Below are positions 24,060-37,093 of a stretch of 64,000 nt of DNA, piece by piece. The DNA is from Buxus sempervirens. Taxonomy: Eukaryota > Streptophyta > Magnoliopsida > Buxales > Buxaceae. The stretch covers positions 2,852,001-2,916,000 of the forward strand of contig OX387184.1 in NCBI GenBank assembly GCA_947561395.2. Direction: 5' to 3'. A program made the position numbers and the translations under genes. A model generated the notes under the pieces. It saw nothing but the letters and a program-made list of their open reading frames with translations. It ran no database searches and was not told the DNA's origin. Every line of letters starts with the position of its first letter. Position 1 is the first letter of the stretch.

Positions 24060-25545
24060 TTTTGGGAAACTGGTTTTCAGTGGTGCTTTCTATAAACAAT
24101 TCAAATTCAGTCATTCAATTCTTCGTAATTACAAACTATTGATACTCTCTTAGACTCTCTTAGAACAACTGAGAACTAAAGTTATTTTGCCGTTAACAGA
24201 ATCTTTCTTACGAAATATCTTTAGTAACTTTTTAAACCTCTTAGGGGAAATTGGTTTTTAGTGATGCTTTTTAAACATAAACTTAATTCAGTCAATAAAT
24301 TCTTGATAATTAATAATTAACTAAACATTTTAGAAATATTTATGAATCAGTGCTATTTTATTATCAAATGGACCTTTTCCAAGAGTCGGGATTATTTTTA
24401 AAATGCAACACTAAAAACCAATTTTCCCCTAAACATTTATTTTAAAACATAAAAAAAATTTTCTCAATGATTTAAAAAAGGAGAAATTGGTTTTAAGTAA
24501 TACTTTTTCAAGATAATTCAGATTCAATCTCCCAATCATTGATAATTGAGAAAGTGGTACTTCTATAAAATAACTAAGAATCAGAGTTATGTTAATGTTA
24601 CCGGAAAAATTCTTAAATGCCCTCAAAAGACTTGCAAATCTCACTTGTAACAAAATGAATAAAAGCTTTTTAAAGTCTTTTGAGGTATTTTTTTGAAGAA
24701 ATTCATATTCAGTCTCCGAATCATTGATAACTAAGAATCAATGTTATTTTACTATTTATGGAAAATTTCTTAAATAACCTCAAAATAATTGCAAATCTCA
24801 CTTGAAAAAAAATTAATAAAAGCTTTTTAAAGTCTTTTGAGGTATTTTTTGAAGAATTTCATATTCAGTCTCCGAATCCTTGATAACTAAGAATCAGGGT
24901 TATTTTACTATTTATGGAGAATTTCTTAAATAACCTCAAAAGACTTGCAAACCTCACCTTTTAACAAAATGAATAAAAAGTTTTTCAAAGTCTGTTGAGG
25001 GTATTTTTAGAAGAAATTCTTTACAAACAATGAAATGATATTGATTTTCAATTACTTTAAAAAAGTACAACTAGTCCACAATCACCGAGAATTGTACAAT
25101 TGAATTTGAATTTATTTTGAAAAAGTATTACTCAAAACCAATTTCCCCTTTTAAAAAAGTATTTATAATTTTTAATTATAGAGAATTGGGTGATTGAATC
25201 TGATTTTTTTAGAAAATATCACTAAAGACTGGTTTTTGTTAATACTTTTTAAACATAATATAAATTCAATCGTCAATTCTCCATAAATTAAAATTTTCTA
25301 AAATAATCGAGTACAAATGTTATTTTACTGATCACCTTCTTCAAAAAATACTCTTAAAAGATTTATAATCCTACAACACAATTATAATAAGTTTACAAAT
25401 GTATTTTTGGAAGAAATTTTTGATAAAATGCAAAATAACACTTCTTCTTAATTAATTTTAAAAATAAAAATATTTTTTAATTATAGAAAATTGGATGACG
25501 AATCTGGATTTTTGTAGATAGTACCATAAAAATCAAATTTTCTTT
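24060..25545. repeat. Cluster of one MITE family (five or more arms)
   Basis: The motif GGGGAAATTGGTTTTTAGTG or its complement recurs at about 24067, 24245, 24410, 24483, 25128 and 25220. It is always followed by AATTCA(GA)TTCAGT-type and TTCTTGATAATT-type blocks. One copy, 24243-24430, is complete, with facing ends AGGGGAAATTGGTTTTTAGTG and CACTAAAAACCAATTTTCCC. A ~180-bp internal block ending CTTTTTAAAGTCTTTTGAGG recurs near 24660 and 24830. The same family is seen again at 56550-61270. There are no coding genes in this stretch. Confidence 0.7.
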
Positions 25546-25593
25546 TAAAAGCAGCTTCACTCTTGTTTCACGAACAAAGCACCCTTTTTTTTT

Positions 25594-26679
25594 GGGACAA
25601 TTACTGTACACATTATCTCTTAAAACTTTATTCCAAAATGCACTACTTTTACAACTAATTGCCAAGTTTACACTGGTTTTATAAACAAAATGACGGAATG
25701 CTCTCATGCACGTGTCAAGAGACAAAAAAATGCCCATTTTGCCCCCGGTTTACAACTAATCACCTTCGCCAAATGCGCTTTTCCATGTTCTGTTAATCTT
25801 TTAGTCATAGAAGAAGGTAGATGAAAGGTTTTGATTGGAATTTTTTTTTTTTGGGTTTGGAACAACCAAAATAAAGGAGTAAGGTTCAACAGTTTTATTG
25901 TTTAGACCGGTTTGCGAGTTGTAAACCAGGGGTAAAAGGGGTCTTTTTTGTCTTCTGATATATGCAGTAGGGCATTCTGTCATTTTGTTTATAAAATAAG
26001 CGTAAATTTGACAATTAGTTATGAAGATAGTGTATTTTGGAATAGGGGTGCAACTCGGTTCGGTTCGGTCCGGGTTGATGTCAACCCAAAGACCAAACCG
26101 AAAATATGTATACTTGAACCGAACCGAACCGAACCGAATTGAAAACCGAACCAACTAAACCGAAAACCGAACCGAAAATATATGAAAAAACCGAAACCCA
26201 AACCGAACCGAACCGAACTACATGAAAACTATTCGGTTCGGTTCGGTTCGGGTTGGACCAATATATTTTTATCTCAAATAAAGGTTTTTTTGTAATATCA
26301 TTTAAGTTTAAATATAAACTTTAAAAAGTTTAACATATATTATATTATATATATATATAAAACATAGATTATATATTATAATATATATATAATCTTATAA
26401 TATATATATAAATTCGGTTCGGTTCGGTTCGGTTTAGGGAAATACATGAATTCGGTTCGGGTTCGGTTCGGTTCGGTTTATCGAACATGAAACCCGAAAC
26501 CGAACCGACCTAATTCGGTTTAGGGATTTTTGGACCGAAACCGAACCGAACTACTATAAAACTGAACCGAACCGAACCGAAGTCGGTTTGGGTCGGTTCG
26601 GGTTCGGTTTTAACCGGACCGAGTTGCACCCCTATTTTGGAATAACGTTTTAAAAGATAGTGTTTATAGTAATTTTCCC
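25594..26679. mobile_element. MULE-like MITE with long inverted arms
   Basis: The left arm starts GGGACAATTACTGTACAC at 25594, and the right arm, read backward from 26679, starts GGGAAAATTACTATAAACAC. The similarity runs for about 150 bp, through AACAAAATGACGGAATG and GGTTTACAACT. The flanks are nine T's on both sides (25585-25593 and 26680-26688), matching a 9-bp duplication. The centre (25745-25910) has no transposase. A second MITE (26044-26633) is inserted in its right arm. Confidence 0.75.
26044..26633. mobile_element. MITE with CGGTT-repeat arms, nested in the MULE-like element
   Basis: This has terminal inverted repeats AGGGGTGCAACTCGGTT and AACCGGACCGAGTTGCACCCCT-type sequence, flanked by the 10-bp direct repeat ATTTTGGAAT (26034-26043 and 26634-26643). 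The arms consist mainly of CGGTTCGGTT repeats in opposite orientations, around an AT-rich ATATAT core at 26330-26410. The arms can pair as a long hairpin. It is non-coding. Short open frames in it are translations of the repeat. Confidence 0.85.
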
Positions 26680-27018
26680 TTTTTTTTTTTTTTTTGTTTG
26701 ATAAACCCCCGAACGAAGACGTCGATAAAATTGGCACGAACGAAACACCCGCAAACAGATCTTAGAAGGAGCAAACAGATCTTAGAAGGAACAGAAATAA
26801 AATAAGGGATAGCCTTTCTCCACATTGCGTGGAACGTGTTGGCTAAACAACACCTGACGGGGACGACCGACCCCTCTCGTTTTGTTTCTACGCATGACTG
26901 AGCCAGTGATCAGCCACGACTAGTTGCCGAAGCGGCTGGAAACGTCGAAGAAATTGCCTTCCAAAGGACAGATTGAAGAGCACAACAGATAGAAGAGATA
27001 AAGCTCCGAATATCGGCC

Positions 27019-30000
27019 ATGGCAGCTGATACACTACCTCCCTTTATTGCTGCGCAGCTCAATTACCTATTAACCCACTCGACCCTTTCTGTAAAGGTGA
27101 CCCTTCCCGTTTCCTCCTCCACTTGGACGATTTATTCCAGTACCGCGAATTAGGGTTTTTATGTCCACACCATTTTAACGATAAAAATCTTGGAATCTAA
27201 ATCGCGTTCAACGTCAACTTTGAAATGCCGGTATCGACCTCATTCCGTACCTCTCTTTTGCAGGTTGATCAAATATGGTCAGGCTGCAAAAACCCTCAAC
27301 TGTCAGATCGGTTCACCTTACTTATCCCGTTTTGTTTAGATTATATCAAATGTGAGATTTTTGGATGTCTCTCGTGATTTTGGGCTTTCTGTTTGAGCAT
27401 TGGCTTGAAATTCAGTTTTGTGTAGGGGATGTGATATACAATGCACAGAATCCAATGGCAGCACCGGATATTATATTTGCACCAGAAGATGAAAACTTTC
27501 ACCCATTTCCTATCAGATGCAACGGGGATGTTCAAGCACCCAGGAGCACTCTGTGTGACTGGAATAACAAAGATCCTTCCCGTTTATTATCGCTCATTCT
27601 CGAGTTGAGGTTAGGGTTCAAGTGCTTGGAGATCAGTAGGCCAGTAAAGTAAAGCAAAATTGGAAAGCTCCAACTAACGGCCGCGACTCTTTTCTTTTTA
27701 TATTATTTAATTTCAGGGATATGTACACATCCTACCAGAGGAAACTTGTAGGTGAGATTGAGGACGAGAGAGTGAAGTTTGAAATCAGCACTCTCTCAAG
27801 GGAGGTAATATTTGTTCCGTTGCGAACATTCTTCCTACAATATAACACTACACGTTAAAGAATTCCCCACTGGAAAGTCCGGTACCATATCATTGTTGCT
27901 GGTTCTGTTGAGTTAGAATCGGCTGCTTAGTTTTGGTATGGCGAAGAAGCACTCTTGATTCTGTTTTGTGTTTTGTGGACCATACTGAAGTTTTATTAAT
28001 GTCAAACATCCGTAGTATTTCCTTGACTTGTCCCCGAGAGAACTTATCTGCCGTAGATCTATGACTTGTTTAATCTTCATCTTCAATGGTTTAGTTTCAC
28101 ATATAGATGAATTTTACATTAAATTGTTCACATCAGTGGTGGCTTCTTTCCCAAAGAATAATTTACTCTAATATTGCTTTTCATTGGAACAAAGTTTTAT
28201 TGAATGAATTCTTTAGTTTCTTTTTGACAAAGTTGAGCTTGCTAGAAAAACCACACATGCATATACAACTATACAAGTCATTTTATCCATGCATATCATA
28301 TTAGTGATGTACTCCCTTTACCTTTTGTATGTTTGTTAGACTAACTAATGCATACAAAAGCTTAAATGGAGGAGAGAGATGTAGGCAGTTTTTTTTTTTT
28401 TTTTCATACTTTAAGAAAAAGAGAGGGGAGAGAGAGTTCATTCAATTGTGACCATGCATATTTCAGTAGAATGAGGGCAAATCTTTGTATGCTCTAGGAA
28501 TTGTGTACGTAAAGAAAGAGATAAGGAGGGAGAGCTTATTCGATTATGACCGTATACCTCTTTTAGTCTTTCCTTTTATGGAAAGCGGATGTTAGTTAAT
28601 TGCTTCCTTAACAAAGTGTTGGCTTAACCATAAATTTTGCTCTCCTCTCTTTGAATGCATAGCCCTTTTAAGTAAATTCAGTTACTAAGTAGAGTTGAGC
28701 AGTAAAATTCTTTCTAATCACCTCTATCTTGCAACAGGGAATTGAAATGTGTACGAGTTCTGGATTTGAAAAGGTTAATTATTTTTCATTTTTGATAATT
28801 TAAGATTATTAGTTTATCATATGTGCTTATTTTTCATTTTTCTTTTTGATTGATTGCCTGGTTTTCATGCTTTTACTTACATTGTCACTAGCCTGAGGAG
28901 GTCAAATTCTCCGTCCCCTTGCTTGACATTGATCTAAACAAATTGGTGCATGGGTGCTCTTGGAGACATCAGCAAAAGATATTCTTACAGGTGTTATCTC
29001 TTGTTTATTTTAGTGTATTATCATCCATCCTGAAGTAGTTTTCTAATCTTTAGTTTTTTCACAGTCAGTAGAAAATGTTTGGGTGGTATGCATTGGTTGT
29101 AAATGTTTATATGCAAATGAATGTGATGATCAGAATGGCTTAAATTTTATCTCACATTGTTCTAGAACTTAATGGTTCAGATATTGGCATTTTTCATTGG
29201 TGATCTCATTCTTTGGTAAAGGGGTTTTTTCTCTCAGTTGTTAGCCAGCATAAAAATTATGCCATCATGTAGCTGATTGTGTTCTTCTAAAATCGAATGG
29301 ATATGCAAAACATTTTTCACATTTTCAATAGATAATACATGGTTGTTATGCTCTGGTTCTAAATTTATGATATTTGTTATGTGTAATGAGAGTGATACAC
29401 AAAGTGGTTTTAATTTCAGTTCATCTCACATAGTCCTATGAGCCTGCCATTGTTCAGATCTTGGAATTTCAAATTGGCGATTTCATTTGTGGATAAAATG
29501 AGTTTTTTCTCAGTTGGCAGCCATCATAAGAAGTATGCTACCGTTTAGCTAGTTAAGTTGCTCTAAATTGAATGGGTTGAAAAACAGATTTTGGACACAG
29601 AAGATATTATTTTCTTTTACATGTTGATCTTTGTTGGATGGTTTCTTTGATGCATATGCATCTCTGTGAACCAAGTTAAGGCCAAAAATGACGGGGTTTT
29701 AGGCAATATGCTATTGGAAACCTCAGTTTTTGGAAAATCTTGTGGTTTTGTAGCCTTTATCTGAGTAGGCATGTTGCAACAGGGGGGTTTTCCTGTCATT
29801 TGGTGGTAAAATTTACTTTAGAAACTGCAGTGTGTTTTGACCATTCTGATTCCTGAAAACTTAAGTTGTTTTGTCTGGTGGCTTGACATACGAGTGGTTT
29901 GGATACTCTGGATTGAGGATTGCAGTACCTTTTCTCCCTTGTTCCTTTTCACTGTTGCAGGGTGTATTCCTTTTCAAAAGAAGTCATTGTCCTAAATGGT

Positions 30001-33000
30001 TCAGATGCTTTCTGTTTGTGAAGATAATGTAAATTATAATCTCAAAATGGTTAAAAAATAAATATGTGAAACATGATAAACAAGTGATAATTTACATAAT
30101 TTGAAAACTTAAGGAAGAAAGTTGTTCCTAAGTCTCAATTTGGAGGAAAATATGCTTTGGATTAATATTTATGATTCATGCCTTTGACTCAAGGGGATCT
30201 TCTGTATTCCGACACTTTAAGATGTGAAAATTTGCATTTGACCTTCTGATGGGATTCCTTGGGGTAATTTCCTTAATCTTTGCCTTGCATCAATTGCGAG
30301 GATTTGAATATTTCCTGTTGGTTAAGTAGATTATCATATATATCTGTATCTATGAACAGATGCTTTCCTATAGGATAAAAATTATAACCACATATCCAAC
30401 CTTGAATTTGTTCCTTTTTTTAGATGGATTTTTTTCATGGGTGCAGGTTGTGTTTCCAGTTGCCAGAAAATATTCTTCTGCTCCTTTTGCTCCTCGTGTA
30501 AAGTTAGTCTCTTCTTCTGAGCTGAAGGCACTGTTTTCCATAGAAGATGTCAAGCTTCCTCCATGGGTGGAAGGAATGTAAGTTATGCTTATTGTTCTGT
30601 CTGACATATTATATATTTTCCCAATATTATAAAGCAATTCGGTGTTGTTTATGTGTATCTTGCTTTCTGTTTTCTGGCCTCTAAAAGGTGCATGGCTGAA
30701 TATCTTCCTACTTTAGAAGAAACTCTGAAGTCACAGGTCGGTTGCATTCTTGAATACCATTTTTGAATAACTTAATTAATTTGTCTCCCTTATTTTGAGT
30801 TTGTCTGGGAACTGACATTCTATATCCAGCATTGTAACTTTTACAACCATTTTCTTTAAAGCTTTTGGAGGCAGTTGCATCAATTGGAGTTCGAAGGCGC
30901 TTTATTGAGGCGTTAGCCCCTCTTTTTGGAAGGCCTGTGGAGGCTGACCCTGTATGCATCATAGATATTTATATTATAGTTTGTCGACACATGTATTTTC
31001 TCTAAAATGATTGACTGGTTTGTTCTTGCTGCTTCACTCACCAGGTCTTTTGCAGGAAAGCCACTGTTCTTTCTGCCTCTGGGGTTTTTACATTTCTGGT
31101 AGGATAGAAGCTCCTGTAATTCTCCTTATATAACAAGGTTTCTTAAATTCTCAATAATTACATTATCGTACTTAACTTGACCTTCACATTGTGTTAATCA
31201 GATATCTCTTCCAAAAGGCTAATGTCCTGGTTAATATTTTTTGTATGCCCATTATATGCATGTCATACTTTAGTGTTTTTACATGAGCAAGATGTAAGAA
31301 TGGTAGATTTAGGTTCTCTCTTAATTATTTTGTTCCAAATAGGCAAGTGTGATGTACTGGCTTACTTGCAATTGAAACAATGGATGTCTTACCAAGGGCA
31401 GAACAGAAGTTAGGTACAGAAGTCATAACTGTTGCTTCACTGATTCACATTTATAATCACAATCATATGTTTTATATCTAAGCTTACCCAAGCTGCAAGA
31501 GAACTAACGATTGAAATGATTTTAAACTAGAGCCATCAACGTGATGGAGCTCACCAATGTCGTAGATTGTGCTTATATGCAATGGTAATGGTGTTGACTT
31601 GGATTCCTATCTAATTTTATTTCCCGTCTTTCTTTTTTGATTTTCCCAATAAGAAACCACTCAATTCTGGAAGTATGAAGAATCAACACATCCTTCTTTA
31701 ACATTTTTTTCCCTAGAAAGAAAGAATGTCAGAAAAATGCGCGTCCATACAGTTGTTGAATTATAAGGGAGTGTTTAGGGGTAGAGAAAGGACAACTTAA
31801 CATGTATAGGTGCTTAAGATTTCTATGGAGATTTGCTGGAGAATTGGTTGAGGAAATTCTTATCAAGTGCTGCTAGCTTGGGCTTCTTTGTGATTATTGT
31901 GTAAATAACATTGGTTATGCTTGTGATCAAAATATTTGCCATAATTGAATCATTGGTTGTTGAGACGATTTTATCAATGAATGAGGATGTACTAATGGTT
32001 TTCATCGCAACAAGGGCCATAATCCAGTTTAGTTCTTGTTGAAGCAGTGTTTTGGGAGGCATGGACTGGAAAAAAATCTAACTTGGAATTTTTATATTAA
32101 GTGCTGTTCCCCTGAAGGACTAGAATCCAGTGTATGTTTGGCCAAAGTAGGGCTCCTCAAGAGTAGATTGATAACAGACCTAATCTTTAACACTTTTATG
32201 CAACGTGGCTATGCTTTTTTAAATGTGTATTTTTTTTTCTGGTAGCTTGAGGCTTTTATCATCACGCCAAGTGATGGATCCCACAGGATTATGCATCTGA
32301 AACCAAAATTTGTGAATCTGAACTTTAAATCATGGATGATGAACAATTAATGGTTATTGATTACATTGGGTTTGAGTCCATCATTTAGCTATGTTCAACC
32401 AAGGCATAGCTATGTTCAACCAAGGCACAGAACAAAAATGTGATAAGATATATGCAAATGTTTAATAAATATTACGTTATCCGAACTAGTTAGGCTTGCC
32501 AAAATGAATCCTTTTTTCAGTTTCTGCCATTCCAACTTTTCAAAATGAGATATTCAATTAGATTACGTACCTTTTTTTTTTCTAATCAGTAATTAGATTA
32601 TGTACCTTCAATTCAATTCCAGCCAGCTCCTGTGTAGTGGATTGGATTGTTTGGGCAAGATTTTGATGTTATACATTATTTGTTTATATGACATGGCTTA
32701 TGGGGGAACTATTGTGTCCGTTTATTGTTTTCAATTTGCATTTTTCGTACCAAGATTATGCTTGTCATTTGTATTGAATTTTGAGATTATGGTTATTGTA
32801 GGTGCACTTTTTTCTTTCCACTCAGTTTCCGAAGCAGCAACCAGTTTTGATGCTTCAAAGTTCTCAGGTAATCTTTTTTATTTATTTTTTCAATGATTTT
32901 ATCTATAACAACTTCAAATTTGTGGTTAAAGTAGTGCATAAAAGTGTAAAACCTACAAGCCCGTGTGGGAAAATACTTGTGTTTTCATGTGCATTTCTAC

Positions 33001-34545
33001 AGGTAGCAGTAGGTTTCCAGTTGTTTACTAAACTAGTTATTAATAACCATATGCTCATCCCAAGCTGCCCACTTATTAAATAAATGCAAAATAGCAAAAA
33101 GTTACACAATCTAACTGAGGATCCTCAATTATAATCCTTCCACCAATGCCTGATCCCAACTTGCAAGAGTAGGCAACAATAGACCTTCTCTCTGCAATTC
33201 CAACCTGTCTAAATTAGTATCTTAAGTTGGTTTGTGTGCCGTTAGATAACTTCCAATTGACTCCATGTTGAGGATTTTTCATTTAATGTAGCCTATTTGG
33301 ATCTTTTAAATTGTAGTTTCTCTCACTTCCGTATAAGTGCCTCCATCAGATCTTTTAACTTGTGCGCATAACGTTAATGGACTTTGCCTTGTTCTAGCAT
33401 CCATGTGGCCTGCTTGTAGACTATTTTGCATGTGGTTTTTCTTATCATTTACCTTTTTTAGTAAATTTGAAATTCATATATACTCGTTGGATAGAATCAC
33501 ACAAGTAATAATCTTTTGTATTTACAACAGGAACAACACGTCCATATCCAACTTGTGACAAAAGATATAAATTTATATGACATGTAATGATAATTTACTA
33601 CCTATTATGCCCCGAAAGGATGGGGGAGCCCAACCCATTTATGAGCTGATGGGAAAAACTGAATCTAACCCATGGCACAGATGTGATGATCCCCATTCTA
33701 CGTGTGGAAGGTGGATTTGAAGTATTAATGGTTTTGATTGAATATTGCCACCTAGACTTTGAAGTTGCGCACAAGTTCAAACGTGCACCTTGTATGCATT
33801 TGAATTTTCCAAAGTGAACCCGAGAGAGTACTTGAAAATTATGGAACCACTTACATTTGAGATGGTAAAATGCAGCACAATTTCAAATTTATTTTCGCAA
33901 TCAATATGCTTGAAGATTCAGAAGGTCGTAATGGGATTACTCTCTCTTCTTTCAGGAGTAAGTAAGAGAAGTGTTATCTTTGAATCTTATTGTGGAGCGG
34001 ACATGGATGAACCTTTTTCCTATATGAAAATTCATCTCTGATTTTCTATTTCTTGGAGTATTGTATTTACAAACCCATGTATAGACAATGTGGTGTATCA
34101 TTTTAGTACTTACTCAAATACATAAATTCTAGTATTACCATCACTTTTACAATGGATTGCTTTGATCCCAAGGGTCTGGCTCCACCCTTGATGTTAAGCC
34201 ATCTTTCTAACACGTATTCTTTCTTACTGATAAGTCCTTTTTATCTATTTTTTTTTTTGGTTTGGCACCTTTTTAGCATTTCAACTCTCAAGGCACACCG
34301 ATCATGTCACCGCTGTTGACGGATTACCCATGGAGTCCAAGATGGGAACCATCGCAAATGGCTGAGAGAATTTTGTAAGTTCATGCAGAATTTGCTATTT
34401 ATAACAACTTTCTCTTGATACATACACTAACAAAGTGAAGTCATTTTGAAGTGAATTTCTGGTGGAGGAGTGCTTGAACTTTAAGAAGTACTGCAATGAG
34501 ACCAACTTCAGCAACAATAGTGTGGTAGCTTTGAAAGGTAATTAA
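27019..34545 (+). CDS. BRE: BRISC and BRCA1-A complex member 2 homologue (BRE/BRCC45)
   Basis: A complete 13-exon gene predicts 384 aa, the same size as animal BRE (383). BRE is a UEV-fold scaffold of K63-ubiquitin deubiquitinase complexes that act in DNA repair (BRCA1-A) and cytosolic signalling (BRISC), working beside BRCC36. Exons are 27019-27096, 27264-27351, 27426-27609, 27717-27804, 28738-28773, 28892-28990, 30447-30577, 30688-30736, 30862-30951, 31045-31098, 32802-32867, 34277-34374 and 34452-34545. All junctions are GT-AG and in phase. Recognisable stretches are DVIYNAQNPMAAPDIIFAPE, FKVSVPLLDID-like FSVPLLDIDLNKL, KLPPWVEGM, RRRFIEALAPLFGRPVEAD, FFLSTQFPKQQPVLMLQS and LLTDYPWSPRWEPSQMAER. 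The ATG follows an in-frame-clean leader (MAADTLPPFIAAQL). Large introns 6, 10 and 11 hold most of the length. Confidence 0.93.
29065..29575 (+). repeat. Tandem duplication inside BRE intron 6
   Basis: Two diverged copies, about 29065-29300 and 29326-29575, share CAGTAGAAAA/CAATAGATAA, TTATCTCACATTGTTC/TCATCTCACATAGTCC, TTTTTTCTCTCAGTTG/TTTTTTCTCAGTTGGC, ATTATGCCATCATGTAGCT/AGTATGCTACCGTTTAGCT and AAATCGAATGG/AAATTGAATGG. No coding content is seen. Confidence 0.75.
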
Positions 34546-37093
34546 TATGCCATAATCTCAGCCAAGACTCCGTTCAATGATGTAATGGTGCTCCATGTAA
34601 ACTCTTTGATATTATTCTTTTACATGGCTGCGGTTTGAAAGATCTTTCCCAAATGTAAAAATTACCTTGGTAAAAATCTTCATTTTTAATCATCCGGTGA
34701 GCATCAGAATTAATTTCATTAGCAATAAAAATGATTGTAAACAAGTACCTTAGTAAATCTCATTGCTAAATGTTATCTGACAAAGTTTGGCCTTTATATC
34801 GTGTGGAAAAAGGACTCTCTGGAAAAAAAATTTCCTCCTTTTAATCCATGTTACTAGTTTATCATTTGTTCACAATTTCCATTCCCTTCCTAGCCCAAAT
34901 CAGCTTCATCTCATTCAAATGGTGAAAGCTTTAATAAAGCTTTTCTTTTTTCTTTATTCCTTTTTTCTAATCTCTTTTTCATTTTTCTGTTTTTTTATCC
35001 TTTATTGTATACTAGGTTAATTTTTTCTGAAGTACTGTAGTATTATGTAAGGGAGAAAGATCAGCATGAAAGCACACTTACTATCAAGTGTCCTCTTGCC
35101 GCACATGCAGGAAGGTGTAGACCATTCACTTGGGGGGCCTCACTGAGGAGATCTTGTAGGCTCAAACGCAGCCACACTGATAGGTCCCATGAAAAGTGAG
35201 CCTTGTTTCCAAAAAAAAGGTTGGTCTGACTCTGCGTGATGGTAAGTAGTGTGATCTCATTCTGGCCTAACTTGCATCTAGAGGCCCTCGTTTCAGCTAA
35301 AATCAAATCATGAGATACCAGACCTTGCTCAAGTTCCACTCTGATGTCGTATGCATGAAAATGTTGTACCTGTTATTCTAAGGGTGCTGTGAGCAGTGCA
35401 TTCATTAAAAGAAAAATTAGTTTTTCTTTAGTGAATGAACCGATCACGGCCCTGTTGTAGGAGCAGGTGCAGGATTTCAGTGCGGACGATATTCACTCCC
35501 TAGTTCCTGGGTTTAAATGGAGTCCTCTTAGCCTCTTAGGGATGTTGTATTTATATGTGGACCCATGACACAAGGGAAATATAAAGAACCGCTGCACTTT
35601 TCGGGATTGGCTTTAAAGATCGGCACCATGCAACGTCGACCTTCGATACGTCAAGACAAATCCCGGATTTGGAATTAACGTGGCTCTCTTTTAATTGCTT
35701 TTCTGGGTGTTGGGATTGGTTTCGTTCCATCCCTGGAGAAGTGCCTCAACATTCCTCTCGACCGTGTAGAGTAAAAGATCGTAACGCATCACCCGGACTA
35801 GAATGAAAAAAGGTTAAAAAAACAAAAACTAAAATGGCCGTTATGTTATTTTGGACTGTCGTGCACAGAAATAGTAAGCTTTGCTGCTTTGACATGGCAA
35901 GATCGGACGACCAAAAAGACATGTATCATCACCGACTAAAGTTTTCCCTTGTTGCCTTGTTGGCTAGTTAGCCGTATTCATACTATTGAGCCAATTTGGA
36001 TGCCGTATTTCTTGGAGACAGGATGAACCGTCAAATCATCCGAAAGATTGCTGTGGTATCTCTTCTTAGTAGCGAGAAAATTATTACAAGACTGCCCGTT
36101 GAGGTCGCACGATAGTTAAAAACCAAGGAGTCGTAAGGTCAGGGTCTTGAGGTATGTTTTATTGAGATAAGGGTTATTAATTTATAACTTGAAACATGAT
36201 GGGCGTATGTCGGAATCTAAACCTTTGCTCAGCACAAGTAACTAGTAATGCGTGCTACAACAAGAGCAACAATCCTTACCCCCGCAAAAAAGAAAAAAGG
36301 GGACTACAACGATAGAGATGAAATATATGCTATATTATAGTTATAGTGAACGGTTACTTGTCATGAGCTGTTATAATCAAGAAAACGTGCCAAGAAAAAG
36401 ATATGGATGGATTAGTCTTTATTTCCCAGTTTTTTAAACATTATTTTGATTAGATGTATTTTATTCATCTGATTGTAAATTTGTAATTGATTGAAGTTGA
36501 GTAGATGCCCCGCAGATGCAACTACAGTAGGGTTGTTGAGCAATCAGTACGTATAAGCTTAGCAAAAGGCTAAACAAATCGCTATTTATGTTATTAATCT
36601 CGATTTTTTGAAACAAGAGGTGCACCCCAACGCTTATTGGTACACCCATTAAAGTGAAAAACATGCACATTTTATGCTGATTTTTAGGCATTGTTTTAAA
36701 AAAATTTGTTTAAAAAAAGAAAAATTCTGGTCGTTGCACCTACTTATGAGAGTAATAAAACTCTTAAGCAAAATAAGTAACTCGCACGCTCATAAGATTT
36801 GGCTGTACACCATGCGAGGGACAAACAGAAACAAACCGTGAACTTGTATGGCTAAATCGGTGATTCTTCCGTCGTAACATTAGCTGTATAACGGCAACGA
36901 ACATGAGCGCTGTGCACACGTTGGGATCGTTGTCTTAACGTGACCACCCTGTCTGGCACTCTCCCGTTCTATTATTGCCGAATCTCCCTCGCTCTCCGCC
37001 TATTTTTACACTTCCTTCCACTGATTTTACCGGACTCTCACGCAGAGAAGATCGGAACCCATAGCCAAACCCTAATTTCCAAGGGAAAAGAAA
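34546..37093. other. BRE to tubulin intergenic region
   Basis: No gene is recognised. It contains a small hairpin at 35401-35436 (TTCATTAAAAGAAAAA facing TTTTTCTTTAGTGAA), scattered short open frames without known matches and, towards the right end, the tubulin promoter and leader. A T-rich CGCCTATTTTTACAC stretch (about 36996-37010), 85-100 bp upstream of the tubulin ATG, is a possible TATA-like element. Confidence 0.6.

Noticed and set aside
26019-26737. Several Arg/Phe/Gly-rich open frames
   Set aside because: They are translations of the CGGTTCGGTT repeat arms of a MITE.
34546-37093. tRNA or other structured RNA genes in the intergenic regions
   Set aside because: No cloverleaf with A/B boxes or other RNA signature was recognised by eye. 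The hairpin at 35401-35436 is a simple AT-rich foldback.
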